Shown here: positions 23,056 to 30,405 of the stretch, piece after piece
How positions within the stretch are numbered: position 1 is the stretch's first letter
Layout: the number at the start of each line of letters is the position of its first letter
Assembly: GCA_030146875.1 (NCBI GenBank)
Contig: JASLAX010000138.1
Span: 1-33,117, forward strand
Source of the DNA: Longimicrobiaceae bacterium
Lineage (GTDB): Bacteria; Gemmatimonadota; Gemmatimonadetes; Longimicrobiales; Longimicrobiaceae
Length of the DNA: 33,117 nucleotides
Reading direction: 5' to 3'
Made by a program: the position numbers and the translations under genes
Notes under the pieces: generated by a model
The model's input: the letters and a program-made list of their open reading frames with translations, nothing else
Databases searched by the model: none
What the model was told of the DNA's origin: nothing

Positions 23056-23444
23056 TGGACGCGCGGGATGCGCCCCCGGCCGCCGCGCCGCGCGAGCTGG
23101 ACGACGTGTTCCGCGGCCTGGCCCGCTCCGGCTTCCGCCGCCGCTTCCGCCTGGGCCCCACCGACGGCGCGTACCTGCGCGAGAAGGGGATGGTGACGGT
23201 GCTGGCGCACGCGGCCGGCTTCGTGGAGCGCCGGCTGGCGCCCGCGCGGCCGGCGAAGGACGGAAAGCAGACGCCCTGGCGCGGGCACCCCGTCTTCGTG
23301 GCCCAGCACGCCACCGCCACCTGCTGCCGGGGCTGCCTGGAGAAGTGGCACGGCATCCCCCGCGGCCGCGCGCTCGGCGACGCCGAGCGCCGCCACGTCC
23401 TCGCCGCGCTGGAGCGCTGGCTGGTGGGGCAGGGCGGCGACTGA
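23055..23444 (+). CDS. DUF4186 family protein
   Basis: 129 aa starting at ATG 23055 (TGATG overlap with the methyltransferase stop). The family core is highly recognisable: RFRLGPTDGAYLREKGMVTVLAHAAGF, KDGKQTPWRGHPVFVAQHATATCCRGCLEKWHGIPRGR. The His and Cys residues of QHATATCCRGCLEKWH suggest metal binding, which is an inference. DUF4186 proteins are small, conserved and of unknown function. Confidence 0.88.
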   Translation: MDARDAPPAAAPRELDDVFRGLARSGFRRRFRLGPTDGAYLREKGMVTVLAHAAGFVERRLAPARPAKDGKQTPWRGHPVFVAQHATATCCRGCLEKWHGIPRGRALGDAERRHVLAALERWLVGQGGD

Positions 23445-23482
23445 CGCACCCCTCCTCCGGAACCCCGAAGAACCCCCCGTAC

Positions 23483-24724
23483 GTGAAGCTGCCGAATCCC
23501 TGGCGCGGCCTGGCCGGGCTCCCCCGCGAGGTGTGGGCCCTCTCCGCCGCGACCCTGGTCAACCGGATGGGGACGATGGCGCTCCCGTTCCTGGCGCTCT
23601 ACCTGACCCGCGGCCTGGGGCACCCCCCGAAGGCCGCGGCGCTGGCGCTGGGCGCGTACGGCGTGGGCTCGCTGATCGGCACCTCGTACGGGGGCAGGCT
23701 CTGCGACCGGATCGGCGCCTGGCGGGTGATGATGGGCTCGCTGCTCCTCTCCGGCATCCTGCTGGCGGCGCTGCCGCTGGTGGAGCGCCTGGAGCTGGTG
23801 CTGGCGGTGGTCTTCGTCTGGTCCGTCGTGGGGGAAGGGGTGCGGCCCGCCTCGCTCTCGCTGGTGACGGCGCTGGTGCGGCCGGACCAGCGGAAGCAGG
23901 CGTTCACGCTCAACTGGTTGGCGGTGAACCTGGGGATGAGCGTGGGGCCGGTGGTCGGCGGCTTCCTGGCCGCCGTCTCCTTCCCCGCCCTCTTCTGGCT
24001 GGACGGGGCGAGCTCCATCCTGGCGGTCCTGCTGCTGGCGCTGCTCCTTCGCCGCGCGGCGGCGGCCAAGGCCGCCGCGGGTGACCCGGTGGCCGCGCTC
24101 CCCCCGCCCACGTCCACCGCGCGCGGCCCGGGAGTCCTGCGCGACCCCGTCTACCTGACGTTCCTGGCCGGCGTGTCGCTCGGCGCGCTGGTGTTCTTCC
24201 AGGGCGTGGGCCCCCTCCCCCTGTTCGTGGTGGAGGAGCTGGGCCAGCGGGAGTCCACCTACGGCCTGCTGATGGCCATCAACACCGTGATGATCGTGCT
24301 GGTGGAGGCGCCCCTCAGCGCGGCGACGGCGCACTGGCCCCACCGCACCGGCCTGGTCCTGGGCTCGCTGCTCTTCGCGGTGGGCTTCGGGGGGCTGGGG
24401 CTGGCGAACGGGGCGCTGGGGGTGGCCGCCATGGTGGTGATCTGGACGGTCGGGGAGATGATCCTGTTCCCCGCGATGGGCGCGTACGCCGCCGACGCCG
24501 CTCCGGAGGCGAGGCGTGGCGAGTACATGGGCGCGTACACCACCGCGTTCGGCCTGGCGTTCACCGTGGGACCGGCGGCGGGCACGCTGGTGCAGCAGCG
24601 GATCGGCTCCGACTGGCTCTGGGCCATCACGGCCGTCGTCGGGGTGGTGTCCGCGACGGTGCTGGCCCGCGCCGCCCACGCGTGGACGGTCCGCCCGCAG
24701 GCCGCGCAGGCGAAGGCCGCGTAG
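23483..24724 (+). CDS. Major facilitator superfamily transporter
   Basis: 413 aa from GTG 23483 (the frame is open upstream, but the first TM segment fits this start; no strong ribosome-binding site). Twelve hydrophobic segments are visible, with the MFS motif A-like loop GGRLCDRIGAWRVMMGS between TM2 and TM3 and the segment NLGMSVGPVVGGFLA in TM5 (motif C-like). A central cytoplasmic loop (AAAAKAAAGDPVAALPPPTSTARG) splits the two halves. Drug or metabolite efflux is the usual role for this type, and the substrate is unknown. It lies 38 bases after DUF4186 and is probably the last gene of the operon. Confidence 0.87.
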   Translation: MKLPNPWRGLAGLPREVWALSAATLVNRMGTMALPFLALYLTRGLGHPPKAAALALGAYGVGSLIGTSYGGRLCDRIGAWRVMMGSLLLSGILLAALPLVERLELVLAVVFVWSVVGEGVRPASLSLVTALVRPDQRKQAFTLNWLAVNLGMSVGPVVGGFLAAVSFPALFWLDGASSILAVLLLALLLRRAAAAKAAAGDPVAALPPPTSTARGPGVLRDPVYLTFLAGVSLGALVFFQGVGPLPLFVVEELGQRESTYGLLMAINTVMIVLVEAPLSAATAHWPHRTGLVLGSLLFAVGFGGLGLANGALGVAAMVVIWTVGEMILFPAMGAYAADAAPEARRGEYMGAYTTAFGLAFTVGPAAGTLVQQRIGSDWLWAITAVVGVVSATVLARAAHAWTVRPQAAQAKAA

Positions 24725-24789
24725 TTCCGCCCGACCGAGCGGCGCGGCCGGGGGGGCATCCGCGGCGCCGGCCGGAGCCCGACCACCGC

Positions 24790-24922
24790 CTGCGAATGAA
24801 TTCGCGGCTCGGAGAAGCACGAAGTCCGCCTCCGTGGACTGGACTTTCAGTGCGTGCCGCCACGGCAGTGCACCCCTCTCCCCTTGTGGGAGAGGGGCCG
24901 GGGGTGAGGGGTCCTCGCCCGA
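24790..24922. repeat. Composite palindromic intergenic element
   Basis: The 314-bp gap between the MFS gene and the glycosylase gene carries a string of inverted repeats: GCGAAT-GA-ATTCGC (24792-24805), AGTCC ... GGACT (24823-24840), TGCCG-CCA-CGGCA (about 24855-24867), and the 10-bp-stem CCCCTCTCCC-N5-GGGAGAGGGG (24873-24897) followed by CCGGGGGTGAGGGG. GCGAAT-type palindromes next to CACGAAGTCC and the CCCCTCTCCC hairpin are, from memory, elements scattered between genes in many GC-rich genomes. The rest of the gap (24925-25038) shows nothing identifiable. Confidence 0.6.
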
Positions 24923-25038
24923 CGCACCCCATCTCGACATCCCCACCATTCGACGTCTGATCGCCGTTCGACGCCGTGCAGTCGCCGTTCACGCCGTCCG
25001 ATCCCCGTCTTCCACCCTCATCCCCCGCCCTGCCTTCG

Positions 25039-26268
25039 ATGACGCGACCCGTCCTGGAGCTGGACCTTTCCGCCGCGCGGGCGCTGCACCTGGCCGCGCT
25101 GGGGCTGGACCGCCGCCCGCGGCGCACGGCCACCAAGGCGGACGTGCTGGCCGCGATCCGGCGCATGGGCGTGCTGCAGATCGACACCATCAACGTGGTG
25201 GCGCGCTCGCCCTACCTGGTCCTCTTCTCCCGCCTGGGCGGCTACCGGACGGAGTGGCTGGAGGAGCTGCTGGCCGAGGGGGAGCTGTTCGAGTACTGGG
25301 TGCACGAGGCCTCCTTCGTCCCGGTGGAGGACTACCCGCTCTGGCGGCACCGGATGGACGACCTGCGCTGGACGAGGTGGAAGTACTCGCAGGCGTGGAT
25401 GGAGAAGCACGCGGACGACGTGGAGCGCGTGCTGGCGCGGATGCGCGACGGCGGGCCGGTACGCTCGGCGGACTTCGAGCGGCCGGAGGGCGAGCGCGGC
25501 GGGTGGTGGGAGTGGAAGACGGAGAAGCGCGCGCTGGAGGGGCTGTTCACCGCCGGGCGCGTGATGGTCGCGCGGCGCGAGCGCTTCCAGCGGGTGTACG
25601 ACCTGCGCGAGCGCGTGCTCCCCGGGTGGGACGCGGGCTCGGCGCCCACGCGCGCGGAGGCGATCCGCACGCTGGCGGAGCGCGCCATCCGCGCGATGGG
25701 CGTCGCCCCCGCGCGGTGGGTGCCCGACTGGTTCCGGACGAAGGCGGAGACGCGCGACGCGGTGCGGACGCTGGCGGGGGAGGGCGTCCTGGTCGCCGTC
25801 GCGGTGGAGGGGTGGAAGGAGCCGGGGTACGTCCATCCCGACCTCCTCCCCCTGGCGGAGGAGGCGGCCGCGGGGCGGCTCAAGCCGACGCTCACGACCC
25901 TCCTCTCCCCGTTCGACCCGCTGGTCTGGCACCGCGAGCGCGCGTCGGAGATGTTCGGCTTCGACTACCGCATCGAGTGCTACACCCCCGCGCCCCGGCG
26001 GCGCTACGGGTACTTCGTGCTCCCCGTCCTGCGTCGCGGCGCGCTGGTGGGCCGCCTGGACGCGAAGGCGCACCGGAAGGAGGGGCGCTTCGAGGTGAAG
26101 GCGCTCCACGCCGAGCCCGGCGTGCGCATGAGCGGCGCGCTGGCGGCGGACGTGGCGCGGGCGCTGCGCGAGTGCGCGGCCTGGCACGGCACGCCGGAGG
26201 TGGAGGTGGTGCGCTCGGACCCGGCGGCGTTCGGGGAGCGGGTGGGGCGCGCGCTGGCGGACGCGTGA
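25039..26268 (+). CDS. YcaQ/AlkX-type DNA glycosylase (HTH_42 winged-helix protein)
   Basis: 409 aa from ATG 25039, essentially the length of E. coli YcaQ (410). The open frame continues upstream to 24976, but homology starts at LELDLSAARALHLAALGL. The catalytic segment MGVLQIDTINVVARSPYLVLFSRLG has Q47-I48-D49, the QxD form of the motif found in YcaQ (AlkX); the AlkZ branch has QxQ. EYWVHEASFVP, LLSPFDPLVWHRERASEMFGFDYRIECY and the RRYGYFVLPVLRRGALVGRLDAK block follow. Family members unhook interstrand DNA crosslinks or excise bulky alkylated bases. No ribosome-binding site is visible before the start. The gene is single and follows a repeat-rich gap. Confidence 0.9.
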   Translation: MTRPVLELDLSAARALHLAALGLDRRPRRTATKADVLAAIRRMGVLQIDTINVVARSPYLVLFSRLGGYRTEWLEELLAEGELFEYWVHEASFVPVEDYPLWRHRMDDLRWTRWKYSQAWMEKHADDVERVLARMRDGGPVRSADFERPEGERGGWWEWKTEKRALEGLFTAGRVMVARRERFQRVYDLRERVLPGWDAGSAPTRAEAIRTLAERAIRAMGVAPARWVPDWFRTKAETRDAVRTLAGEGVLVAVAVEGWKEPGYVHPDLLPLAEEAAAGRLKPTLTTLLSPFDPLVWHRERASEMFGFDYRIECYTPAPRRRYGYFVLPVLRRGALVGRLDAKAHRKEGRFEVKALHAEPGVRMSGALAADVARALRECAAWHGTPEVEVVRSDPAAFGERVGRALADA

Positions 26269-26302
26269 GCCCCCGCCGGGCGCCTCGCGGCGCCGCGGCG
26301 GG

Positions 26303-26866
26303 TCAGTCCCGCGGCGGGTGGCGCCCCTCGGCGAACTCCTCCAGCATCTTCTGGTTGAAGGCGGGGATGTCGTCCGGGTTGCGCGAGGTCACCAGCCCAC
26401 GGTCGGTCACCACCTCGCGGTCCACCCAGCGCGCGCCGGCGTTCTCCATGTCGGTGCGGATGGAGGGATAGGACGTCAGCTCGCGGTCGCGCACCACGTC
26501 GGCCTCGGCCAGCAGCCAGGGGCCGTGGCAGATCGCCGCGACCGGCTTGCCCTCGCGCACGAAGTCGCGGACCAGCCGCACGGCGTCCTCGTCCTGGCGC
26601 AGGTGGTCGGGGTTCAGCACGCCGCCGGGAAGGAGCAGGGCGTCGAAGTCGTCGGCGCTCACGCCCTTCAGCGGCACGTCCACCGGGAAGTCGTCGCCCC
26701 ACTCGGTGTGCCTCCACCCGCGCACCGTGCCCTCCGCGGGGGAGACGATCCGGGTGTCCGCCCCCGCGTCGTCCAGCGCCTTCCGCGGCGCGGTCAGCTC
26801 CACCTGCTCGAAGCCGTCGGCCACCAGGATCGCCACGCGCTTGCCCTCCAGGTTCCTCCGCTCCAT
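26303..26866 (-). CDS. DJ-1/PfpI family protein
   Basis: 187 aa from ATG 26866, preceded by GGAGGAGGA. The fold-defining residues are Glu20 in DGFEQVEL, the nucleophile Cys113-His114 in VAAICHGPWLL and the GGVLNPDHLR loop. The WGDDFPVDVPLKGVSADDFDALLLPGG block is typical of PfpI/YhbO-type glyoxalase/deglycase or stress proteins. The activity cannot be fixed from sequence alone. It is transcribed away from the EEP-family gene, with an 86-bp shared upstream region. Confidence 0.9.
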   Translation of the reverse strand: MERRNLEGKRVAILVADGFEQVELTAPRKALDDAGADTRIVSPAEGTVRGWRHTEWGDDFPVDVPLKGVSADDFDALLLPGGVLNPDHLRQDEDAVRLVRDFVREGKPVAAICHGPWLLAEADVVRDRELTSYPSIRTDMENAGARWVDREVVTDRGLVTSRNPDDIPAFNQKMLEEFAEGRHPPRD

Positions 26867-26952
26867 CCGTCCTCCTCCGGTCGGGTGTCCGTCGCGAGCG
26901 GAGGGGGGCTGCAAGCGGCGCGCCCCGTCCCTCCCCCTCACCTCCCGGAACC

Positions 26953-28041
26953 ATGCGCATCCGCAGAGCCCTGGGCTGGACCGCGGGCGGCCTGGCCGTC
27001 GCCGCCGCCGCGGCGGTGTCCGCCGTCCGCCTCACCACCTTCCACCCGCCGGACCGGCAGGACGAGACCGTCGCCTGCGCGCCGGGGGCGCCCGCGCTAC
27101 GCCCCGGCGACACCGTGCGGGTGATGACGTGGAACGTCCAGTACATGGCGGGGAAGGGCCACGTCTTCTTCTACGACGTCCCCGGCGACAGCGGGCCGGA
27201 CGACCGGCCCACCGAGGCGGACGTGCGGACGACCCTGGCGGGGGTGGCGCGGGTGATCCGGGAGGAGGATCCCGACGTGCTGCTGCTGCAGGAGGTGGAC
27301 GAGGGCGCGGCGCGCACCGGGGGGATGGACCAGCTCGCGGAGCTGCGGAAGCTGCTCCCGGCGGAGTACCGTTGCCACGCGTCGGCGTGGTACTGGAAGG
27401 CGGCGTACGTCCCGCACCCGCGCATCCGCAGCTCGGTGGGGATGAAGCTCTCCATCCTCTCCCGGCACCGCATCTCCGCCGCGCGGCGGCACCAGCTCGC
27501 TCTGATGCCGAACGATCCCGTGACGCGCCAGTTCCACCTCCGCCGCGCCGTGCTGGAGGCCGACCTCCCCGTGGAGGGCGGGCGGCCGCTCTCCGCCATG
27601 AGCACGCACCTGGAGGCGTTCAGCGCCGGCTCGCGGACGATGGACGAGCAGGTGGCGCAGGTCGACTCGCTGCTCGCCGCGCGCGCCGCGGAGGGGCGGC
27701 CGTTCGTGATCGGCGGCGACTTCAACCTGCTGCCGGACGCATCCTCGTACGCGGCCATCCACCCCGAACAGCGATCGTACTACAACCCCGTCACGGAGAT
27801 CGCCCCGCTCTTCGCCCGCTGGCGCGCGGTTCCGTCGAAGGAGGAGGCGACGGGGCCGGAGCGGGCGCGCTGGTTCACGCACATCCCCAACGACCCGCGC
27901 ATCGCCCGCCTGGACCGCACGCTGGACTACCTCTTCTTCCCTCGCGACGCCGCGCTCGGCCGCTACCACGTGCGCCAGCGCGACGCCGACCGGCTCTCCG
28001 ATCACGTTCCCGTCATCGCGGAGTACGTGGTCCCGCGCTGA
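26953..28041 (+). CDS. Secreted or anchored endonuclease/exonuclease/phosphatase family protein
   Basis: 362 aa. The N-terminal MRIRRALGWTAGGLAVAAAAAVSAVRLTTF is a signal or anchor sequence without an obvious cleavage site. The EEP catalytic series follows: VMTWNVQYMAG, Glu in VLLLQEVDEGA, SVGMKLSILSRHRI, His in AMSTHLEAFSAG, GGDFNLLPD, LDYLFF and C-terminal LSDHVPVIAEY. Metal-dependent phosphodiesterases of this type act on nucleic acids, phospholipids or inositides, and an extracytoplasmic location is predicted. The ribosome-binding site is weak (CGGAA). It converges on the ankyrin gene, with 27 bases between stops. It is distinct from the CdtB-like protein at 8997. Confidence 0.87.
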   Translation: MRIRRALGWTAGGLAVAAAAAVSAVRLTTFHPPDRQDETVACAPGAPALRPGDTVRVMTWNVQYMAGKGHVFFYDVPGDSGPDDRPTEADVRTTLAGVARVIREEDPDVLLLQEVDEGAARTGGMDQLAELRKLLPAEYRCHASAWYWKAAYVPHPRIRSSVGMKLSILSRHRISAARRHQLALMPNDPVTRQFHLRRAVLEADLPVEGGRPLSAMSTHLEAFSAGSRTMDEQVAQVDSLLAARAAEGRPFVIGGDFNLLPDASSYAAIHPEQRSYYNPVTEIAPLFARWRAVPSKEEATGPERARWFTHIPNDPRIARLDRTLDYLFFPRDAALGRYHVRQRDADRLSDHVPVIAEYVVPR

Positions 28042-28068
28042 CGCCCTCCGACGCCGCCGGGAGGAAGG

Positions 28069-28719
28069 TCAGAGGAGGTCCAGCACCCCCTCGTGCCCCT
28101 TCCGCCGCGCGAAGTCCGCCGCGGTGCTGCCGTCGTCCGACGCGAGCGAGGAGTCGGCGCCGCGCTCGCGGAGCAGGCGGACCACGTCGGGGTCGCCGTG
28201 CATGGCGGCGGAGTGGAGGGCGGTGTAGCCGCCGTGCTGGGTGGCGTTCACCTCCGCGCCGGCGTCCAGGAGCAGGCGGATGCCCTCGGTTCCCAGCGGC
28301 CCGGCCATGGCCGCGTGGAGGGGCAGGTTCTTCATGGGGTTCGTGGAGCGCGCGTTCACCTCCGCTCCCCGCTCCAGCAGCAGGCGGAGCGCCGGAAGGC
28401 GGCCGAAGAAGGCCGCGAGGTGCAGCGGCGTCCACCCGTCCGCCGTCTGCCGGCGGACGGCGTCGGGGTCCTCTTCCAGCCTCGCGCGAAGGACCTCGAC
28501 GTCGCCCGCGGCCGCGGCCTCGGCGGCGTCCAGAGGCGGGCGGCGCTCCAGGATGGCGTCGGCCACCTCCCGCTTCCCGTGGTACAGGGCCGTCATCAGC
28601 GGCGAGACGCCGCCCTCCGCCTTCGCGGAAGCCAGCGCCGGATCGGCGTCCAGCAGCGCGCGCACGCCGTCCACGTCTCCCTCCTTCACTGCGTCGAAGA
28701 TCGTTCGCGCCGCGCTCAT
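28069..28719 (-). CDS. Ankyrin-repeat protein
   Basis: 216 aa from ATG 28719, with CGGAGG seven bases upstream. It is made of about six ankyrin units, the clearest being DGWTPLHLAAFFGRLPALRLLLERGAEVNAR, NLPLHAAMAGPLGTEGIRLLLDAGAEVNAT and GYTALHSAAMHGDPDVVRLLRERGAD. There is no signal peptide or other domain, so it is a cytoplasmic protein-binding scaffold with an unknown partner. It is divergent from the MarR gene, and the two share a 68-bp region that includes the palindromic operator, so the regulator may control both. Confidence 0.88.
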   Translation of the reverse strand: MSAARTIFDAVKEGDVDGVRALLDADPALASAKAEGGVSPLMTALYHGKREVADAILERRPPLDAAEAAAAGDVEVLRARLEEDPDAVRRQTADGWTPLHLAAFFGRLPALRLLLERGAEVNARSTNPMKNLPLHAAMAGPLGTEGIRLLLDAGAEVNATQHGGYTALHSAAMHGDPDVVRLLRERGADSSLASDDGSTAADFARRKGHEGVLDLL

Positions 28720-28750
28720 GCCGGCCTCCGGAGGGGGTGGATGCGTCGCC

Positions 28751-28779
28751 CTGGATTATTTAGCAAGGCTAAGTAGATT
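28751..28779 (+). promoter_or_regulatory. Promoter with MarR-type operator in its spacer
   Basis: The inverted repeat TTAGC-AAG-GCTAA (28760-28772, extendable to 28757-28775 with one mismatch) fits between a weak -35, CTGGAT (28751-28756), and a -10, TAGATT (28774-28779). Start codon 28788 lies about 8 bases past the -10, so the MarR transcript would be leaderless. Autorepression by MarR through steric block is inferred. Confidence 0.5.
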
Positions 28780-28787
28780 GTACTCCC

Positions 28788-29243
28788 ATGGACGCGAACC
28801 GCGCAAGAGAATCGTCGGAGGACGCCCGCAGGACCGCCGCCGACCGGCTGCATTCGATGGCCATCCACCTGCTGCGCCACCTCCGCCGCCAGGACGCTGC
28901 GTCGGGCGTCACGGCGCCGCACCTCTCCGCGCTCTCGGTGCTGGTCTTCGGCGGGCCGCGCACGATCGGGGAGCTGGCGGCGGCGGAGCAGGTGCGCGCG
29001 CCCACCATGACCCGCGTGGTGGACCGGCTGGAGCGCGACGGCCTGGCGGTCCGGGAAGGCGACCCGGCGGACGGCCGCGTCTGGATGGTGCGCGCCACGG
29101 CGGAGGGCGAGCGGGTGCTGGTGGAGGGCCGCGCGCGCCGTGTGGACGCGCTGGCCTCGCTCCTGAAGGGGCTGGACGACGAGGAGGTGCGGGCGGTGGA
29201 GCGCACGGTGAGCGCCGTGGGCCGCGCCCTCCGCGGCGGGTGA
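28788..29243 (+). CDS. MarR-family transcriptional regulator
   Basis: 151 aa from ATG 28788. There is no ribosome-binding site, consistent with leaderless translation. The winged helix spans about residues 45-110: ALSVLVFGGPRTIGELAAAEQVRAPTMTRVVDRLERDGLAVREGDPADGRVWMVRATAEGE, with the wing motif DGRVWMV. Flanking N- and C-terminal helices form the dimer interface. MarR proteins usually repress their own and adjacent genes until a small phenolic or oxidative ligand releases them. The palindrome at 28760-28772 is the likely binding site. The DUF6929 gene begins 19 bases downstream and is probably co-transcribed. Confidence 0.9.
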   Translation: MDANRARESSEDARRTAADRLHSMAIHLLRHLRRQDAASGVTAPHLSALSVLVFGGPRTIGELAAAEQVRAPTMTRVVDRLERDGLAVREGDPADGRVWMVRATAEGERVLVEGRARRVDALASLLKGLDDEEVRAVERTVSAVGRALRGG

Positions 29244-29262
29244 GGACGAGCGCGGGAGGCAG

Positions 29263-30264
29263 ATGACGCGGATCGTGACGGGGCGGCGGGGCGCCGGGCT
29301 CCACGCAAGGGTGGTGAGGACGACGGAGCTGCACTACGCCGCCGGCGCGGACGCGGCGCTGGACCGGCCGGCGCACCTGCGCGCGGGCTCGGGGATCGCG
29401 TGGGTGGGCGGACGCCTGGCCGTGGTGCAGGACGACGCCTCCTTCCTGGCCTGGATCGACCCCTCCACCGGCATGGCGGGCTCCATCCCGCTCCTCCGCG
29501 GCGCGGACGGGGCCCGCCAGTTCGGCGACGACCGCGGCAACAAGCACCTGAAGCCCGACTTCGAATCGTGCGTCGCCGTTCCGTGGAACGGTGGGGAGGC
29601 GCTGCTGGCCTTCGGCTCGGGCTCGGCCGCTCACCGCGACGGGATCCTGGTCGCGACGGGGTGGGGGGCCGGCACGCCCTCCGTCCGCACGGTCGGCGCG
29701 GGCGCCCTCTACGACCTTCTCCGCGCGACGCCGGAGTTCGCCGGGAGCGAGCTGAACGTGGAGGGCGCCGTCTGGACCGGTGGAGCCATCCGCCTCTTCA
29801 ACCGCGGCAACGGCGCTCGCAGGGGCGCCCTCCTTCCGGTCGACGCCACCTGCGACCTGGACGGCCCCGCCCTGCTCGCCTGGCTCGCGGACAGTGCGCG
29901 CGGCACCCCTCCTCGTCCGACGCACGTCGTGCAGTACACCCTCGGCGCGCTGGACGGCCTTCGCCTGACCTTCACCGACGCCGAGGCGCTCCCGGACGGC
30001 CGCACGCTCTTCGCCGCCTCGGCCGAGGACTCCCCCGATGCCACCCGCGACGGCCGCGTCGCCGGCTCCGCCCTCGGCGTCATCGACGGAGGCGACGTGC
30101 GGTGGACGCCGATCCTGGGGCTGGAGGACGGCGCGTGGGACGGGAAGGTCGAGGGGGTGGTGGCGGTGCCCGGGATGCCGGGGCGGGTCCTCTGCGTGGT
30201 GGACCGCGACGATCCGGCGGTTCCGTCCGAGCTCTGCGAGGTGGAGGTGCGCGGGGTGTGGTGA
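29263..30264 (+). CDS. DUF6929-like beta-propeller protein
   Basis: 333 aa from ATG 29263, preceded by GGGAGG. There is no signal peptide. Repeated WD-like blades are seen (GIAWVGGRLAVVQDDASFLAWID, GGEALLAFGSGSAAHRDGILV, SELNVEGAVWTGGAIRLFNRGNG, AGSALGVIDGGDVRWTPIL, GKVEGVVAVPGMPGRVLCVVDRDDP). The segment DRGNKHLKPDFESCVAV and the family length agree with what I remember as DUF6929. A metabolite-binding or hydrolase-like propeller is possible, but no function is established. It is in an operon with MarR. Confidence 0.75.
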   Translation: MTRIVTGRRGAGLHARVVRTTELHYAAGADAALDRPAHLRAGSGIAWVGGRLAVVQDDASFLAWIDPSTGMAGSIPLLRGADGARQFGDDRGNKHLKPDFESCVAVPWNGGEALLAFGSGSAAHRDGILVATGWGAGTPSVRTVGAGALYDLLRATPEFAGSELNVEGAVWTGGAIRLFNRGNGARRGALLPVDATCDLDGPALLAWLADSARGTPPRPTHVVQYTLGALDGLRLTFTDAEALPDGRTLFAASAEDSPDATRDGRVAGSALGVIDGGDVRWTPILGLEDGAWDGKVEGVVAVPGMPGRVLCVVDRDDPAVPSELCEVEVRGVW

Positions 30265-30405
30265 GGCGGGGCGGTCCACCGGTCCCGGCGCTCCAGGCCG
30301 TCCAGGGAGCGATAAATGCGTCCTCCGTTCACGGGGGTGCGCCACCCCGACGGCCGTGACGGTGCCGGTGAGCCACCAGGGCGCGGGCCCTCCAGAGATC
30401 CTACC

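Noticed and set aside
30316..30405. Upstream ATG start for the GAF-PAS kinase
   Set aside because: The AGGGAG site is attractive, but third-position GC over these codons is clearly lower than in the gene and no domain lies there. It remains the main alternative.
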